Shown here: one piece after another, positions 21,627-34,100 of the stretch
Numbering within the stretch: position 1 is the stretch's first letter
Layout of the letters: the number at the start of each line of letters is the position of its first letter
Source: Leishmania donovani
Taxonomy: Eukaryota; Euglenozoa; Kinetoplastea; Trypanosomatida; Trypanosomatidae
Reading direction: 5' to 3'
Length of the DNA: 64,000 nucleotides
Assembly: GCF_000227135.1 (NCBI RefSeq)
Contig: NC_018258.1
Location: 714,318 to 778,317, forward strand
The notes under the pieces: generated by a model
Databases searched by the model: none
What the model was told of the DNA's origin: nothing
The model's input: only the letters and a program-made list of their open reading frames with translations
Program-made: the position numbers and the translations under genes

Positions 21627-24455
21627 TCACTGAGTGAAGGTCATCATGTGCGGGTGCTGTTGATAGGATAGCATCGGGGATGGTGCAGCGCCGGTGGCGC
21701 TAGCCGCGGTCGATTGCAAGATGCAGAGCTGCCCATTTACCATCACATAGCTTGGGTACGACTGCGGTGCGGCGGCAGCAACAGACGGGGTGTAGGACAC
21801 CTGCGGCGCTGGTGCGACCCCGCTGCCCATTAAGCCCCCTACAGCAACGAGTTGGCCCAGTGCATTCACGACACATGTCCCGACCGACTGGGATGTTGCT
21901 GCGGTGCCTTGAATGTTGCCAGCACCCGCCACGCCCCACACGGCTTGCTGCTGCGGAGGAGACGGGGGCAGAGGGGGCGCCCCATGACCGTACATTCCCT
22001 GGGGAGGCATGGTGTGCAGCTGCTGTTGCGGCGCCGGCGATATCTCACTCTGACCCTGACTGACAGGCATGAAGGTGTACATCACGGGGGCGCATCCCGC
22101 CGCCATCGCTGCCGCCTCCGCGGGGTATGTGGCATACATTGAATTGAGGTGGCCTTGGCCAATGCTGCCTGCAAACGGCATTGGGGCAGCTTGCACTGCA
22201 GATTGCGTACTTGCATCGTACGCGGGAGGCTGTGGCAACGAGACCCCAGAGGCGATAGACGCGAGGTACGCCTGTTGAACGTCTGGACTCGCCGCCGAAA
22301 GGGTGAGGGGCAGCAACTCGCCTTTCTGCGGCAGCTTCGAGGACTGGGATGGCTGGGAAAAGATATTCTGCCTGTGTACCGGAGGCACGCTTGGCGGCAG
22401 CATTGGCGATGTGTCGCCATTCTTCCCGCGCGCGCCAATGTTGCGGACACCACTGTTCGGATCTCTCGCAGCCCCGGCCCCGCCGACGCCGCCGCGGTCA
22501 ACCTTGCCCTGCACCGCGTTACCGCTACTGCAGCCGCCGTTTTTGCGGTTCGATTGCCGGTTTGGGTTGGCAAACTTAGGCACGGTGCCGTAGTAGAAGT
22601 CCTCGTGGCCACGACGGAAGTGCCACACGTAGAAGGAGCCGTCGTGGACGCAGGACCTGCTGGCATCGTCGTAGACCCACCCCGGGTCCTGTTCCGTCGC
22701 CTCACGCGCCAGCTTGCACTCATCACGCACGAGGGAGAGAAGGACGCTCTCGATGAAGATGTTTTCGTCGACGCGCCAGCTGCCCTTCTTCGCCTCAAAG
22801 GGGACGGCATCGCCGTCGAGGCCGGTCGCTCCGCTGGAGGGGGTGGCCTCCGCGGACGCGCTGTCCTCATCGGAGGCTCCCTTCGCAGCATCGAGAGCGA
22901 GACCCGCCGAGTCACAGCGCGACGGTGCCCCAGATGACGAAGACAATAACGACGAGGTATTGTCCGAGCAGAACTTCAGCGCTTCGAGGTGTGATGTACC
23001 ATAGAAGATATCTTCATCCTCGCTGACATCGTGTGCCGCGGTAACACCGAGACTTGGGCTGGCGCCAGTGCTGCGGGTGCTCGGAGGGACGTAGAAGGAG
23101 AGGATGTCGCCCCGACGCACGTGAAGAGTCTCCACCACCGCCGATGTCGTGCCGTCGGCCGCCTCGGCGTCCTCGCTCAGGCCCAGCTGGTGCGACAGCG
23201 AAGGCGTGTGAGTCGGCCCATTGCGGGCTTCCACCGAAGCGCGATCCACCACCGTCACGGTGCTGTCCACACAGACCACGTACACCTCGTTGGCCGCGTG
23301 ACTCCAGTTCGAGATGCTTGTCACAGCGCGAGTGACGTACCCCTTCACCACGTAGGTGATCTTCGGAGCAGTGTTGCCCCCGCTCTTCAACGCACCCTCC
23401 AACGCCGCCGCCTTCACGGCCAGGGATACGTGGTCGTTGAAGACATCGGTGTAGACGCTGCCAACGTGAGTCTCAGCGCGGTTCATCAGAGCTTTCCCCG
23501 TCAGCCCAGCACGTTCCTTTCCAGCGCAGCCTGTCACGATAGGCTGCTGATGCGACAGTTGCTTCAGGACTCGCTGCTCTGACTTTGCTTTCAGGAAGGA
23601 GATGTAGTAGCAGGCGACGGCGGGCATCATCTTGGCCACATACTCGCGACTCACCGCGCCGTGGAGGCAGTACTCGTCAATGTAAAATTTGGAGCTTTTC
23701 GGCGCCTCCAGAATGTTTGCCATGCGATCCCGCATCTCTCGCAGAAAGCACAGAAATGGAATGTTGGTCTTAAAGCACGTGAAGCTGGCCGACAGTGCAG
23801 GCACGTTCGGGAGACCGATGATTCTGCAGCACTGATGGTAGTAGATGTAGGCTGCGAGCAGGACTACACGGGACATGTTGTGGTCTCCCGCCGACTTCAT
23901 AATCAACGTTCGGATCTTCAGCACATCGTCGCGTCGAAAAGGAATGAGCGGGTCGTCTGGCTTGTTCACCAACGTGCAGGTATCGCCGATGATGCCGATC
24001 ACTTTCGCGAACGCAGACGCGCCGCCGCGGCTCGGCGACGGAAGCTGCACGCTGCCCTCTGGCACGTAGTTCGTGCCCTCGTAGAGAAACACAACAGCGC
24101 ACAGCACGGGGCGGATGCGGTAGAGGTCGCCGGCCTCGTAGACCTCGCGGACGGCGGCATTGGTCAGAAACATACCCTGTGCTGTGTGCCGAAGCAGGAG
24201 GCGGTGCATGTCCTCACGCGAGTTCTCGATGGGTGGGATGCGACTGAGGTCGCCGCTTTTGCCGTCAAAGTTGGGCCGCATGTAGTAACGCACCGATGGG
24301 TCAGTGTAGGCTTCGTACAGTTGCCTGAACAGCGGGCAGTCGGGAGTAGGAAAGTACTGCTCCACGATGGGGATCAGCGCCACCTGCCGCACGCCGCTTT
24401 GTGGGACGCGGAAAGGGGCATCAGGCACGATCTCCGCACTCGGCGCGGTACCCAT
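21627..24455 (-). CDS. N-myristoylated trypanosomatid family protein, member 3 (942 aa)
   Basis: The reading frame is open further upstream, but the first family-like start is the ATG at 24455, giving MGTAPSAE (Gly2, Ser6). The upstream part is Phe/Leu/Cys-rich and looks like 5' UTR. The conserved block (LIPIVEQYFPTPDCPLF, then DPSVRYY) lies at about residues 20-50. IMKSAGDHNMS has its Lys at 187, CFLREMRD lies near 235 and LVRDECKLAREA near 575. From about residue 640 the protein is Gln/Pro/Ala/Gly-rich and probably disordered. It is much shorter than member 2, mainly through loss of spacers and of the long tail. The 3' region carries SIDER-like copy B. Function is unknown; the myristoylation motif suggests membrane association. 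Confidence 0.92.
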   Translation of the reverse strand: MGTAPSAEIVPDAPFRVPQSGVRQVALIPIVEQYFPTPDCPLFRQLYEAYTDPSVRYYMRPNFDGKSGDLSRIPPIENSREDMHRLLLRHTAQGMFLTNAAVREVYEAGDLYRIRPVLCAVVFLYEGTNYVPEGSVQLPSPSRGGASAFAKVIGIIGDTCTLVNKPDDPLIPFRRDDVLKIRTLIMKSAGDHNMSRVVLLAAYIYYHQCCRIIGLPNVPALSASFTCFKTNIPFLCFLREMRDRMANILEAPKSSKFYIDEYCLHGAVSREYVAKMMPAVACYYISFLKAKSEQRVLKQLSHQQPIVTGCAGKERAGLTGKALMNRAETHVGSVYTDVFNDHVSLAVKAAALEGALKSGGNTAPKITYVVKGYVTRAVTSISNWSHAANEVYVVCVDSTVTVVDRASVEARNGPTHTPSLSHQLGLSEDAEAADGTTSAVVETLHVRRGDILSFYVPPSTRSTGASPSLGVTAAHDVSEDEDIFYGTSHLEALKFCSDNTSSLLSSSSGAPSRCDSAGLALDAAKGASDEDSASAEATPSSGATGLDGDAVPFEAKKGSWRVDENIFIESVLLSLVRDECKLAREATEQDPGWVYDDASRSCVHDGSFYVWHFRRGHEDFYYGTVPKFANPNRQSNRKNGGCSSGNAVQGKVDRGGVGGAGAARDPNSGVRNIGARGKNGDTSPMLPPSVPPVHRQNIFSQPSQSSKLPQKGELLPLTLSAASPDVQQAYLASIASGVSLPQPPAYDASTQSAVQAAPMPFAGSIGQGHLNSMYATYPAEAAAMAAGCAPVMYTFMPVSQGQSEISPAPQQQLHTMPPQGMYGHGAPPLPPSPPQQQAVWGVAGAGNIQGTAATSQSVGTCVVNALGQLVAVGGLMGSGVAPAPQVSYTPSVAAAAPQSYPSYVMVNGQLCILQSTAASATGAAPSPMLSYQQHPHMMTFTQ

Positions 24456-27400
24456 TTTGTTTGCTTTTCTGCCCTCTCGGCTGTTCCTGCTTTGCAAGCA
24501 CGCGAGGATGTACAAGGGCCAAGAAAGGCTGTGGACTTCCACGAGAACGCAGGGAAGACAGAGAGAGCGAGAGAACCAAGAGACGAACAAGCTATCAGCG
24601 CAGAGCGAAAAAAGAGAAAAGGAAAGAAAACGAGATAAACCTGTTTGACGCACAGAGTGGCGCGGACAGGGATCCAAAAAACGATCGCACACGCACACGC
24701 ACGCAAGAAAATAATGACCAAGAAAAAAGGGGGCAAATCAAACGGACAAGAAAAAAAAATAAAGAGTCCGAGCAGAAGAGGGATGCGGAGGGAGCAGAGT
24801 GGGGCGGGACAACCTAAAAAGAGCGACAAGAAGGGGGAGCGTCGTGCGAGTCGAAATGATTGACGTTTAAAAGATATGGAGCAGTAGGATAACAATCCAA
24901 CAGCGAACAAGCACGGCGACGAGCAGGGAGACCTTTTCGCTTTCGATGACGCGATCTCTCCGAGTCAACGTCGCCTTCGATGGAGGGATTGCAGAGCGTG
25001 TCGACTCTGCCTTTCCCTTTCTAAGTTTCTCTCTCTTTGAATGCAACCTGTCTTTTTGTTGTTGTTGCTTTCGGTTGTAGTTGCGAATCGGAATAGCGCC
25101 AGACAACGCAGGCACCGAAAGCACAAGAGGTGTCAGTAACACGGGAGGCGTGGACGTGGGCGTGGGCAGGAGGGGGGTCTGTGCCAGAGCGTATGCGCAA
25201 ATATCTGGAGTGGGGAAGAGAGATGAAAAGAGTGCACGAACAAGAAGACTATGGAGTGATGGAGCAGCAGATAAAAAGGAGGCACGGGGTGAGAAGAGGA
25301 ATTGAAGTGTTGCTTCTTTCTATTTTTTTGTATCGTCTTGCTGCCGTTTTCAGCACGAAGAGAGAAGTGCAGAGAGGTTGGTGAAGCTGTGCGAAACAAA
25401 AAAAAAACAAAACATGTAACTGGAGAAGAGTTGGGGGAGGACGACAACGGGGAGGGGCCACGAAGAAGGCACAAACTGGAGACCACAAGAAAAAAGAAAA
25501 CGTAAAAAAAAAGTTAAAAAATAGAACTGAGGGAAGGCTGAGGCTGAAACACTAGCGTTTCAAAGTGCGTAGAAACGGAGAAAGAGATCGCCCGAGCCGC
25601 CTGTATTCGTATCTGTCGCCGTCGTTTGCTGCGTTCTCTTCCCCCCCCCCCCGTCTGCAGCGATCTCAAATGAAAAGGGTTCGCACTGCGAGATGCGCAC
25701 AACGGCAGAGCAGGAAAGGAAGAAAAAGGAAAGAAACGGCGGAGAGAGGTTAGGGGAGCGCCGCAGAGCTGTGTATGCTTCTACGTGCTGGCGAAGCAAC
25801 GAGACCCTCCTCGCACCTTCGTACTCTTGTCGATTAGTGTATTTCTCTTCCGTGCTTGGACTTTTTTCTTGCCACTGGCGGTATAGCTTTTATATTCGCT
25901 CCTTCTTTGAGAACTTGGGATGAGAGATGGCGTGAGGGAGGCTGACTCAATTCGTGTGTGTATGTGTGTGTGTGTGTGTGTCCTGTTTAAGCTTTCTGTA
26001 AAAGGTCGCCCTCCCAGTCGCAAAATGCTGTTTTTTATTTGCTGTTGTTGTTGGCGTTAGTGGGGTTCGGACCCGTGCGCCTCTCTCTGTGTTTCTTCTG
26101 GTGGGTGGGGAAGGGGGGACACACACTTTTTTTGTTTTGCCTTCTTTTTTTATCTGGCGTTTCTCAAACTCTTTGCGCTGCAGCGTACCTTTCCTTTTAA
26201 AGTAGGAACAACAACGGAGGAAAGGAAACCGGAAACGCGAGAGAGTGAGTGAGATCGAGAAGAAGCCCTGTCGCTACCAAAGAGCCCGTCCGTACAACAC
26301 GAAAAAAAAAAGATAAACAGGAAGCAAGAGAGAGAGGGCGCGAAGGCGATGAGCCTTTACTACACGTGAGCGAATACGTATGTATATGTGCGTTGTGCAG
26401 GTTATGAAAGAAGAAAAAAAACGAATCCAAACGCGAAAAAAAAAAAGAATGTACGGAGAGAAAGCGAAAGGTGGCTCCTTTCATAGGGACGCCTTTCGAG
26501 GAACAGAAAAATCTTCTGCGAGGGAAAGGGAGCGAGAGTGCGAAAAAGGCGAAAAGGGCAGCTTCGGCAGCGTCCGCTCTGTGCGCACTGAATACGATAC
26601 TCCAACCCTGTGAAGACGACTAAGGGAGAAGAATAGCGATGAAATATCTGGGGTAACGAAAAGCAGACGAAACCAGAGGCACCGGCGTCAAGCTGGAGTG
26701 CGCACTCTTCGCTTTTCGGTCCTGTCTTCCACGTCGAAGAAAAATAGATCCCTTATTTTCACGTGTAAGGCTTTCTTTTTATCCTATGCACCAGTTGTTC
26801 GCGACGCTGTTCAAGCAATATTTTTTTTCTTTTTCTTTCTTTGGGTTGTTGTAGATTTGCCCGCTTTTCTTTTTCGTGGCGTGTCGATCCAAAACGCATG
26901 CAAGCGAAGCCACAAAAACAACAACACAGATAGAGAGAGAGATAATCAAAAAAGGGCTCCCGCAGGCGTGGTAAATAAGGAACCTTTACAGAGAAGCAAA
27001 ACGCGAATCACAAAAACAGAGCACACACAAAACATAATATATATATATATATACAAGGAGGAGGAGGGGGGGGGGGCAATGTGGCAAGACGCGGTCAGAG
27101 AATCAGAGCCGCACGCGCACGCAGACGCAAAGTGTCCGTCAGGGAAGGAGGAAGCGGGGGGAAGACGAGCACGTAAGGAAAATATTGGAGAACAGGTACA
27201 GATGATATTTGCGGGGGGGGACAACAAATAAAAAGAGAGCGGCCAATGGAAGAGCGCGAAAGGGGGAGGAGGAGAATCAAGGGGAGGGAAAGTCAAAAAC
27301 AAAAAAGCAGCCAGAGCACACAAAGCCCAACAACACGGGGGAAACGAGAAAAGAGACGAAAAGAACGAGAGACAAAGACGTCGCACAACTGTCGCTGACT

Positions 27401-30400
27401 GATAGACGCGGGCTTCCAAAACGGCTAATAAGACAAAATGGAAAAAAAAATAGAGGGGCACAGAGAGAGAAAAGGAGAGGAGGGATATCGGCAAATTCGA
27501 GAAGGGGAAAAGAGAGAGGGGGGAGGCTCTGCTCTAATCGAGGAGAGCGACGGTCGGTGTGTGTGTGTGTGCGTTCTCTTTTCTTTTTTTTCGTAGAGGC
27601 AGAAAAGATGACAGGTGCCACTCTTTGAGGAATGTCAGCGTGGCGTGATCCAATGCTACGTTGATGTGTGCGTGTGCATGCGTGTGTGATGGAGATAAGG
27701 GGAAAGAGGCGAGAGGGACAGCAGGGCGATGCGCAGGAAAGAAGCGGGAGAGGGGTCGCCACTCTCATGTTCATTTATGTCGACTCCGGAGACATCAACA
27801 GATTACAGAGCAGCTCGCCCTGATGTGCGTGAGGCAATCACACGACCGGTATCGCTGCTCCGAAGTGGCCCTGTAGCGCAGCCCGGCGGCGCAGTCGGCC
27901 ACCGACTTCGCACTTCCTTAAGGTACGCGCACACATACATAGACTTTGTTGCCAGGGCTGGGCCACTGGCCACATACCGTGCCTTCCCCCTCCAGCCTCG
28001 TCGATCTCTCGTTTCTGCTCTCTCGGTTTTTTTCCTCTGATTTGCTTGCTTCTTTTTTTTCCTTCCCTTCTGACAAGTAGCTCTCTCGATCCGTTTAACA
28101 CAGAACTACGAGATAAGCAAAGAAAAAGGGAGAGACGAGTGGGACGAGAAGACAGCTGATCGAGCAATGAGCCTCCATACGGCGAATCTGAATGAGGGCA
28201 CGACAGCAAGCGAGAGAGAGAAAAGTAATTGAGCATCCAACCGAAAAGACTCAGGTCGCAGCTACATACATGTACGAGCACACACGGGTGAAAGAAAAGG
28301 GCGTACCAAAAGACGGAAGGAGGCTAGGTAAGGTGAGGGTGGCATCCGTTCCTTTTCATTTTCTTTGCTTGTTGACGCTTCTTTCATTGCATGTCTAATA
28401 AAGAGAGAAAGGAGTGAAGGAGGGGGTTGGAAGAGGCCCTCGTGTGCAGCGTGTGGGCAGCTAAAAGGGGAGAAGACGAGGAGGCTGAAGACACAGAGAG
28501 AGAAAAATAGAGAGAGTCACGCAGATGCAGGCACGGGGCGCATGTCGACAGAGAGAGAGCGTCATGTATCCTTTTGGTGGGGGGAGGTGGAGGAGAAGCT
28601 GTGGAAAGCAGCGGGAAAAAGAAAACAGAAGAAGAAATGTCTGAATGCAGACACAAAAAGAGGGAGGTCAAAGCAGAAACGACAGGAGCACACACCTCAG
28701 GATCGACAGCAGCACCAGCCAAACAAGGGGAAGACACACACACATAGAAAAAAAAGGGAGATCTCTCAGCAGTAAAAGGAGGTAAATGTAGCCGACACTC
28801 TGAGAGAAAAGAAGGGATCCAATGTCGTCATCGCTTTTTTTTTTCGGAAGAGGGTATTCGTGGGGCGGATATGAGATCTCTCACCTGCAGCTACACATTG
28901 CCCCTGCCTTCTACCCTGCTAGCGGTTCCATACATCTGCCTGCGCAGATGTGCATACGTGTGTTCATGCGCTTGCTTCTATTGATTTTTTTGTCGTTGTG
29001 GCATATATATATATATAAACGACATGTATGCATGAATGGAAGGCGAATCGCGAGCGCGAAAAAAAAAAGCGAAAAAGGGAAGCGACGATATGTTTCGGCA
29101 TGGCACGAAAACGTCCACACAGAGACACCGGCACAGCATCGAGCCATCCATCACCGACATGGTCTCTACATTTTTTGTCTGTGTGTGCCTGTGTGTCTGT
29201 GCCTTGCGTGGGCCTTCCGACTCACCAGTGTGCGGACACAGCAGCAGTACTCCAGAGAGGCGAGATAAGGAGTGAGAGAGAGAAAGAGATACATGGGCGT
29301 TGAGTGAAAAAAAAACACACAAAAAAAAAGTAATCGCTGGTGCGACTCACAGAGCCGAAAGCACTGAGACAGAGAGGGGTCAGACTTGATCGCGTGACAG
29401 CAGGCGCACCGACACGCGCACAAACGCATTCGGAAACTCGCTGCGCTGCCTGAGCTGTACACGCACCGCTCCTGCAGAGACAAGACGGCAGCAAAGCAAG
29501 CGAAAGAAGGAGAGGAGCATAACCGAACAGACAAAAAAGTGTTAGCGCCGAGTCGGACGAAGTACGGGAACACGAACCAGAGCATCCGAAAGAAAACGAG
29601 GTCAACGTGGGAGAGCGCTTTATTGCAGTCCAAGAGGAAGGAAAACGGGGAAAAGACAACGAAGATAGTGGGGTCTATGGTATGCGCCATCATCAGCGCC
29701 AGCCGCAGTGGGAGACAACCACAACAAAAAAAATCGTACAGAGGAAAGACGGGTAAAAAGGGGGAGAAAAAGAGACCAAGCACACACACACACACACACA
29801 CAGCGGCACGGATAAGAGCAAGCCTCCCTTGGTAGGGAAGAGACAGACAGACAGAAAGCAAACGAGAAGGGGGTGAGAAGTTCGCACACGCAACAGTGAT
29901 CAGCGCTGCAGAGGTGCACAAGCAAAGAGACGCAAAAGACGTCGACACGAAGCACACATACACACAAGGGCAAAAGGCAACAAAAAAAAAGAGGCACGCC
30001 TACGCAGAAAAGGTCAACAAGGAGCACGGTGAAGCGGAAAAAAAAAGAGCAGAGAAGCGCACGCAGGTCAAAGAGTGGATTCCTGTCTGGAAGGAGAGAA
30101 GACGAGACGAAGTCGCCCACGCCCGTTACAAATACAGAAAAGGCACACACACACACACACACATGCCGATAACAAAAAGAGGCGGTGTGAAAGGAGATCG
30201 AGTGCTTCTCTCCCTGCTTTACCTTTTTGCCTGCTTGTGCCTCTTCGGACTCCTTTTTCTTTGCTTGCGTGTACGTTGAAAGGGGAAAGATGCGACTCAG
30301 TAAGACGAGCAGCGTGGACGGACGGAAAGGGGCATCGATGCAGCGCAGCGCACGAAACACGTACACGCGAGGCAAAGCGTTACGGCACCTTCGCGCCGGC

Positions 30401-31146
30401 AGACGCGCAAGCGAAAGAGAGGAGGTGACGGATGCGCGCATGCGCTCTCCTCTGAAGCGCGCAGAGACAACACAGCAGGTTTGGCGTCGTGTGTGTGTGT
30501 GTGTGTCTATGTCCTTATAGCATCAAGTACCATCTCTGTTCTCCCCTTCCGCCCTTGTGTACGTATGCACGCCTGCCGCCTTCGCCAGCCAGCAAAGACG
30601 GGTGTGTTTGGGTGACGGGAAAAAGATGGGGAGAAAAAGAAAGGCACGTACATGTACAATCCTGGTGCATGCGCAAAAGAAAAGAAAGCGAGAGAGCGGG
30701 GTGGGGGCGGGAAGACAAGCAAACGTGGTGCGAGGAGCGAGCAGGACAAAGGAGAACACGTACACGCCTATGCTTAAAGTGGCTGAAGGGAGTAGTGTAC
30801 GTATGTGCACACGTATGTGCGTGCGTCTCTCTCTTCGATGCTGCGGATCCTTGAGTGCGTCGTTTGAGGCGAAGAAGAGAGAAGGGGATCGGACCCTTTC
30901 TATTCCGGTGTACGGCCTCTGTGCCTAACTCCCTCTGCACCCTACCGCGCCCACATCCATTCTTCCATGAACAAACATTTCTGCCGCACCCACTCACCGA
31001 GACGTAGACAGGCGTGGTGGGGCACCTCCTCACATCTTCGCTGTCTTCGCAGAAGTGAAACAAAAGGTGAGAGAGCAAGCAACACCGACGTGCATCCCAC
31101 CGCTTTTCTCACCAACGAAGCAGAAAAGGCACAAGCATCGGAGAGG
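24456..31146. other. 6.7-kb intergenic region, no gene seen
   Basis: This interval holds the 3' UTR of the PDK1-like gene and the 5' UTR of member 3. It contains GT, AT and AC microsatellites near 25955-25981, 27036-27052, 29003-29018, 29780-29802 and 30150-30163, and a C-rich run near 25640-25653. The long minus-strand frames (for example 26946-27494) are Phe/Leu/Ser/Pro-rich products of pyrimidine bias. I found no ATG-started frame with normal composition. Confidence 0.65.
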
Positions 31147-34100
31147 CTAGCACTTTTCCGGTGCTGCTTCTGCTGTCGATGATGTTGCTGCTGCTGAGCA
31201 TGGCTTGCTCTTCATCTTCTGCGCCCCATGATACTGCTGACGCGCCTGTGACCGCTTGATCGGCAATTTAGCGGCAGCAGCTGCCGCAGCTGGTGCCGTC
31301 TCCGCTAAGGCAATGATAGGCGCGCCACCTCCAACTGCGCCTCCTTCTTCTTTGTCTCGGCAAACACTCGGCAACCGCAAGACGTCGGGGGTGCCTGGGG
31401 TGCCTGTGGTGCTATCAGCCTGCGTCGGCGTGTTCCAAGGGCCCGGCGTGCCCTCGCCTTGGCTCAGCGCCTCGTGGGTAACTTCGAAGCTGTTAGATAG
31501 AAGACCTTCACCCCCACATCTGGGCCCGCTGCAGAACGCCAGGTGGGGTGTGACGTTGCCAACGCTGCTGCTGCACCCCAGCGCACTCTCCGGCACCGAG
31601 CCGGAAGCATAAGTCGCCGTAGCTGATGCACTCAAGGGATGCAAGGCCCCCGTCGAAGCGCACGTCGATGTGGCAGGCGTCAGAAAGTACCCATTCCAGC
31701 GCGCCTCACTCACATTGCCACCGCACTGCGGTGAGTCCTCACCACCAATAGGAATGGCGGTTGTGTTGGTAGGAGAGACTCCAGGGGTGTTGGCGGATGT
31801 GCTAGCGGTACTGCACAGTGGAGGAGGGGCAGCAGGCCGCGCACATGCGGTGCTCTGCGTGCAGTCAAATTCGAGCGGGGACTTGGGACTACTGACGCTC
31901 TCGCTGTCGCCCACATTTGCCTTCCAGGTATTCAGAGAGCCGCGTGGGGAGTCGCTTGTGTTTGAGGATGCAATCGTCACGGTCACGATAGCGGAGCCGC
32001 GATGGAAAGACGGGAGCGCCGCTCCTGTGAGCGACGGTGGCTGTAGCATATCAGATGAATGCAGCATGACTGACGGCGTGCATGGTGTCGCTGCTGCAGC
32101 GCTGCTCACGGTGAAGGCAGACGACTGCGAGACAGAAATGCGGTGGGAGGAGGAGGTGGCACGTGTGCGTGTCGCTGGCGTGATGCGCGCCGACAACGTA
32201 CAGCCGCACGCATCGCTGCTCAGTGCTGCGCAGGTGCCCGTCGCTGCAGTGGACCGCATGTCGCGCGGCGCACCAATGCTGCGCTCGTTGCTCGAAATGG
32301 TCAAGCTGCCAAGACTCCCAGCGCGCATGGTGCGAGGGGTTGTGCGCGGCCATTGCAGGAAGCGTCTGCCTGCACGTGGAGAGAGAGTGGGGGTGTCACG
32401 GCGCCTTTGGTGCTTCAGCTGCTGAGAGGAGGCACTGGACCGGGGCAAATGAAATGCCCCGCCAGCCGTGGGGACCACTGGGGTGGAGTAGAGACGCGGC
32501 AGGCTCCTTCCGGCCGCGCTGCCTGATTCCAGCTTCGCGGAGCACATCGACTGCAGGTGATGGATCTTGACGCCCCACAAGTCAGCACGCCCGTTGCAAT
32601 CGGAAAAGGTGTAGGTGATCGTGTTTGCCGCAGCCGCGCTGAAGTTGCTGCTCGAGTGCATCGGGCTCGTCTCTGCCGTCGTCGTCGGCGGCAGCGTTGA
32701 CCCTGGAACAGGTATCGAGGGGGACCTGAGAACGTCGCTGAAGGGAACAGTGACGGTGAAGCGCTCGGTGCGCAGGACACTGACGCACAGCTCCGTCGAC
32801 CATGGAATCTCGAATTGCACCATGTGCAGGTCAAGGTTCACCAGCAGCAGCCGAGGCGCATCGGTGAGCGCCATCACCAGCGCGATCTGCGTACTGCGAG
32901 AGTTGGTGCCGCCGCTCTTGGTGCTCAAATGCTCCTTGGAGCTACTCCCCTCCACGGTCGGCAGCAGCTTCACCGGGGAGCAGTACACCACCGCCTCCGT
33001 CGGCTCCAGGTACTCTGCCAGCTCTGCTGTGTAGTTGGTGTTAGTGGTCGTCATGTTCGTCGTCTGCAGCACCTTGTCCCAACTTATGTCCGCAAAGAAG
33101 GGGTGTGCCTTGAGGGCGTCGAAGCCGCCGCGCTCCGCCGACCCGAGGCGCTCCTCGGGCACCGGCTGAAGGAGCTGCCTGACCAAGTCCTTTGCAGCTT
33201 CCGCGATACCAGCAGCAGACCCGGTGCCTCTTTCCCGTGCGTCCCTCCCCTTCGCAGTTAACGAATCCGCCATCGTGGACGTCAGCGTGTCAGGAAAAAT
33301 CAACGCCTCGGGCTTGAACTGCTGCACAGCAGTGCCGACTTCGACCAGCGAGCCGGAGAAGAGCCGCTCGCCCACCAGGAGCTCGTACAGCACGCAACCC
33401 AAGGCCCACAAGTCGCTGTACGGGCTCGCCTTACAGCGCGCGAACACCTCTGGCGAGATGTAGGACGGTGTCCCGCCAAAGTTGTTCGCCTCATTGTCGC
33501 CGTAGAAGCACGCATCGCCAAAGTCGGCCAGCTTCACGTGAAAGTCCCAGGTGAGCAGTAGGTTTTCAGGCTTGAGGTCGCGGTGCACGATGATGCTGTC
33601 CTGCTGCGCGACGGACCTGCCGTTGTCATCCTGCTGCCGTGGGAGAGTGGCGGTGTGAGCAGGCACTGGGGGTTCATGTCCGAAAGCTGTGGAAGAGGTG
33701 CGCAAAGGCGACTCCGACGACTCAGACATCGACTCTCGCGGAACCAGCCTCACGGCTGAGACGCTACTACACGCATCCGCCCCAACGTTGTCAGTGGCAT
33801 CGGTCGCGCCGGTATGCTGTGACGGCAGAGGAGGAGTGGTTGGAGCACTCAGCGACAGTCGCTTCGACACTGTTGCCGCTGAGGCGCTTTCGGTGGCCTG
33901 ACGCAGGAGGTGTGCGGATGTGGAGCCGGGCAAGCCGCGCGGTTCCGCGGCACTCGCCTCGCCTGCAGACCCTCTCATCCCCAGCGTCCGGGATGTGCAG
34001 TGTCTGTGGTCCTGCAGCAGGCTGTCATCTGTGCTGTCGGGGGGCGGCGTCACCCAATAAGAGTGCTGAGACCCGTCGCGAAGGTACTCGAGGGCAAGTA

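Noticed and set aside
23661..24638. Long plus-strand frame of 325 codons
   Set aside because: Antisense shadow of family member 3; high GC at third positions keeps the opposite strand open.
24456..24698. 81-residue extension before MGTAPSAE in member 3
   Set aside because: Cys/Phe/Leu-rich pyrimidine-tract translation; the two paralogs start at the MGxxPS site.
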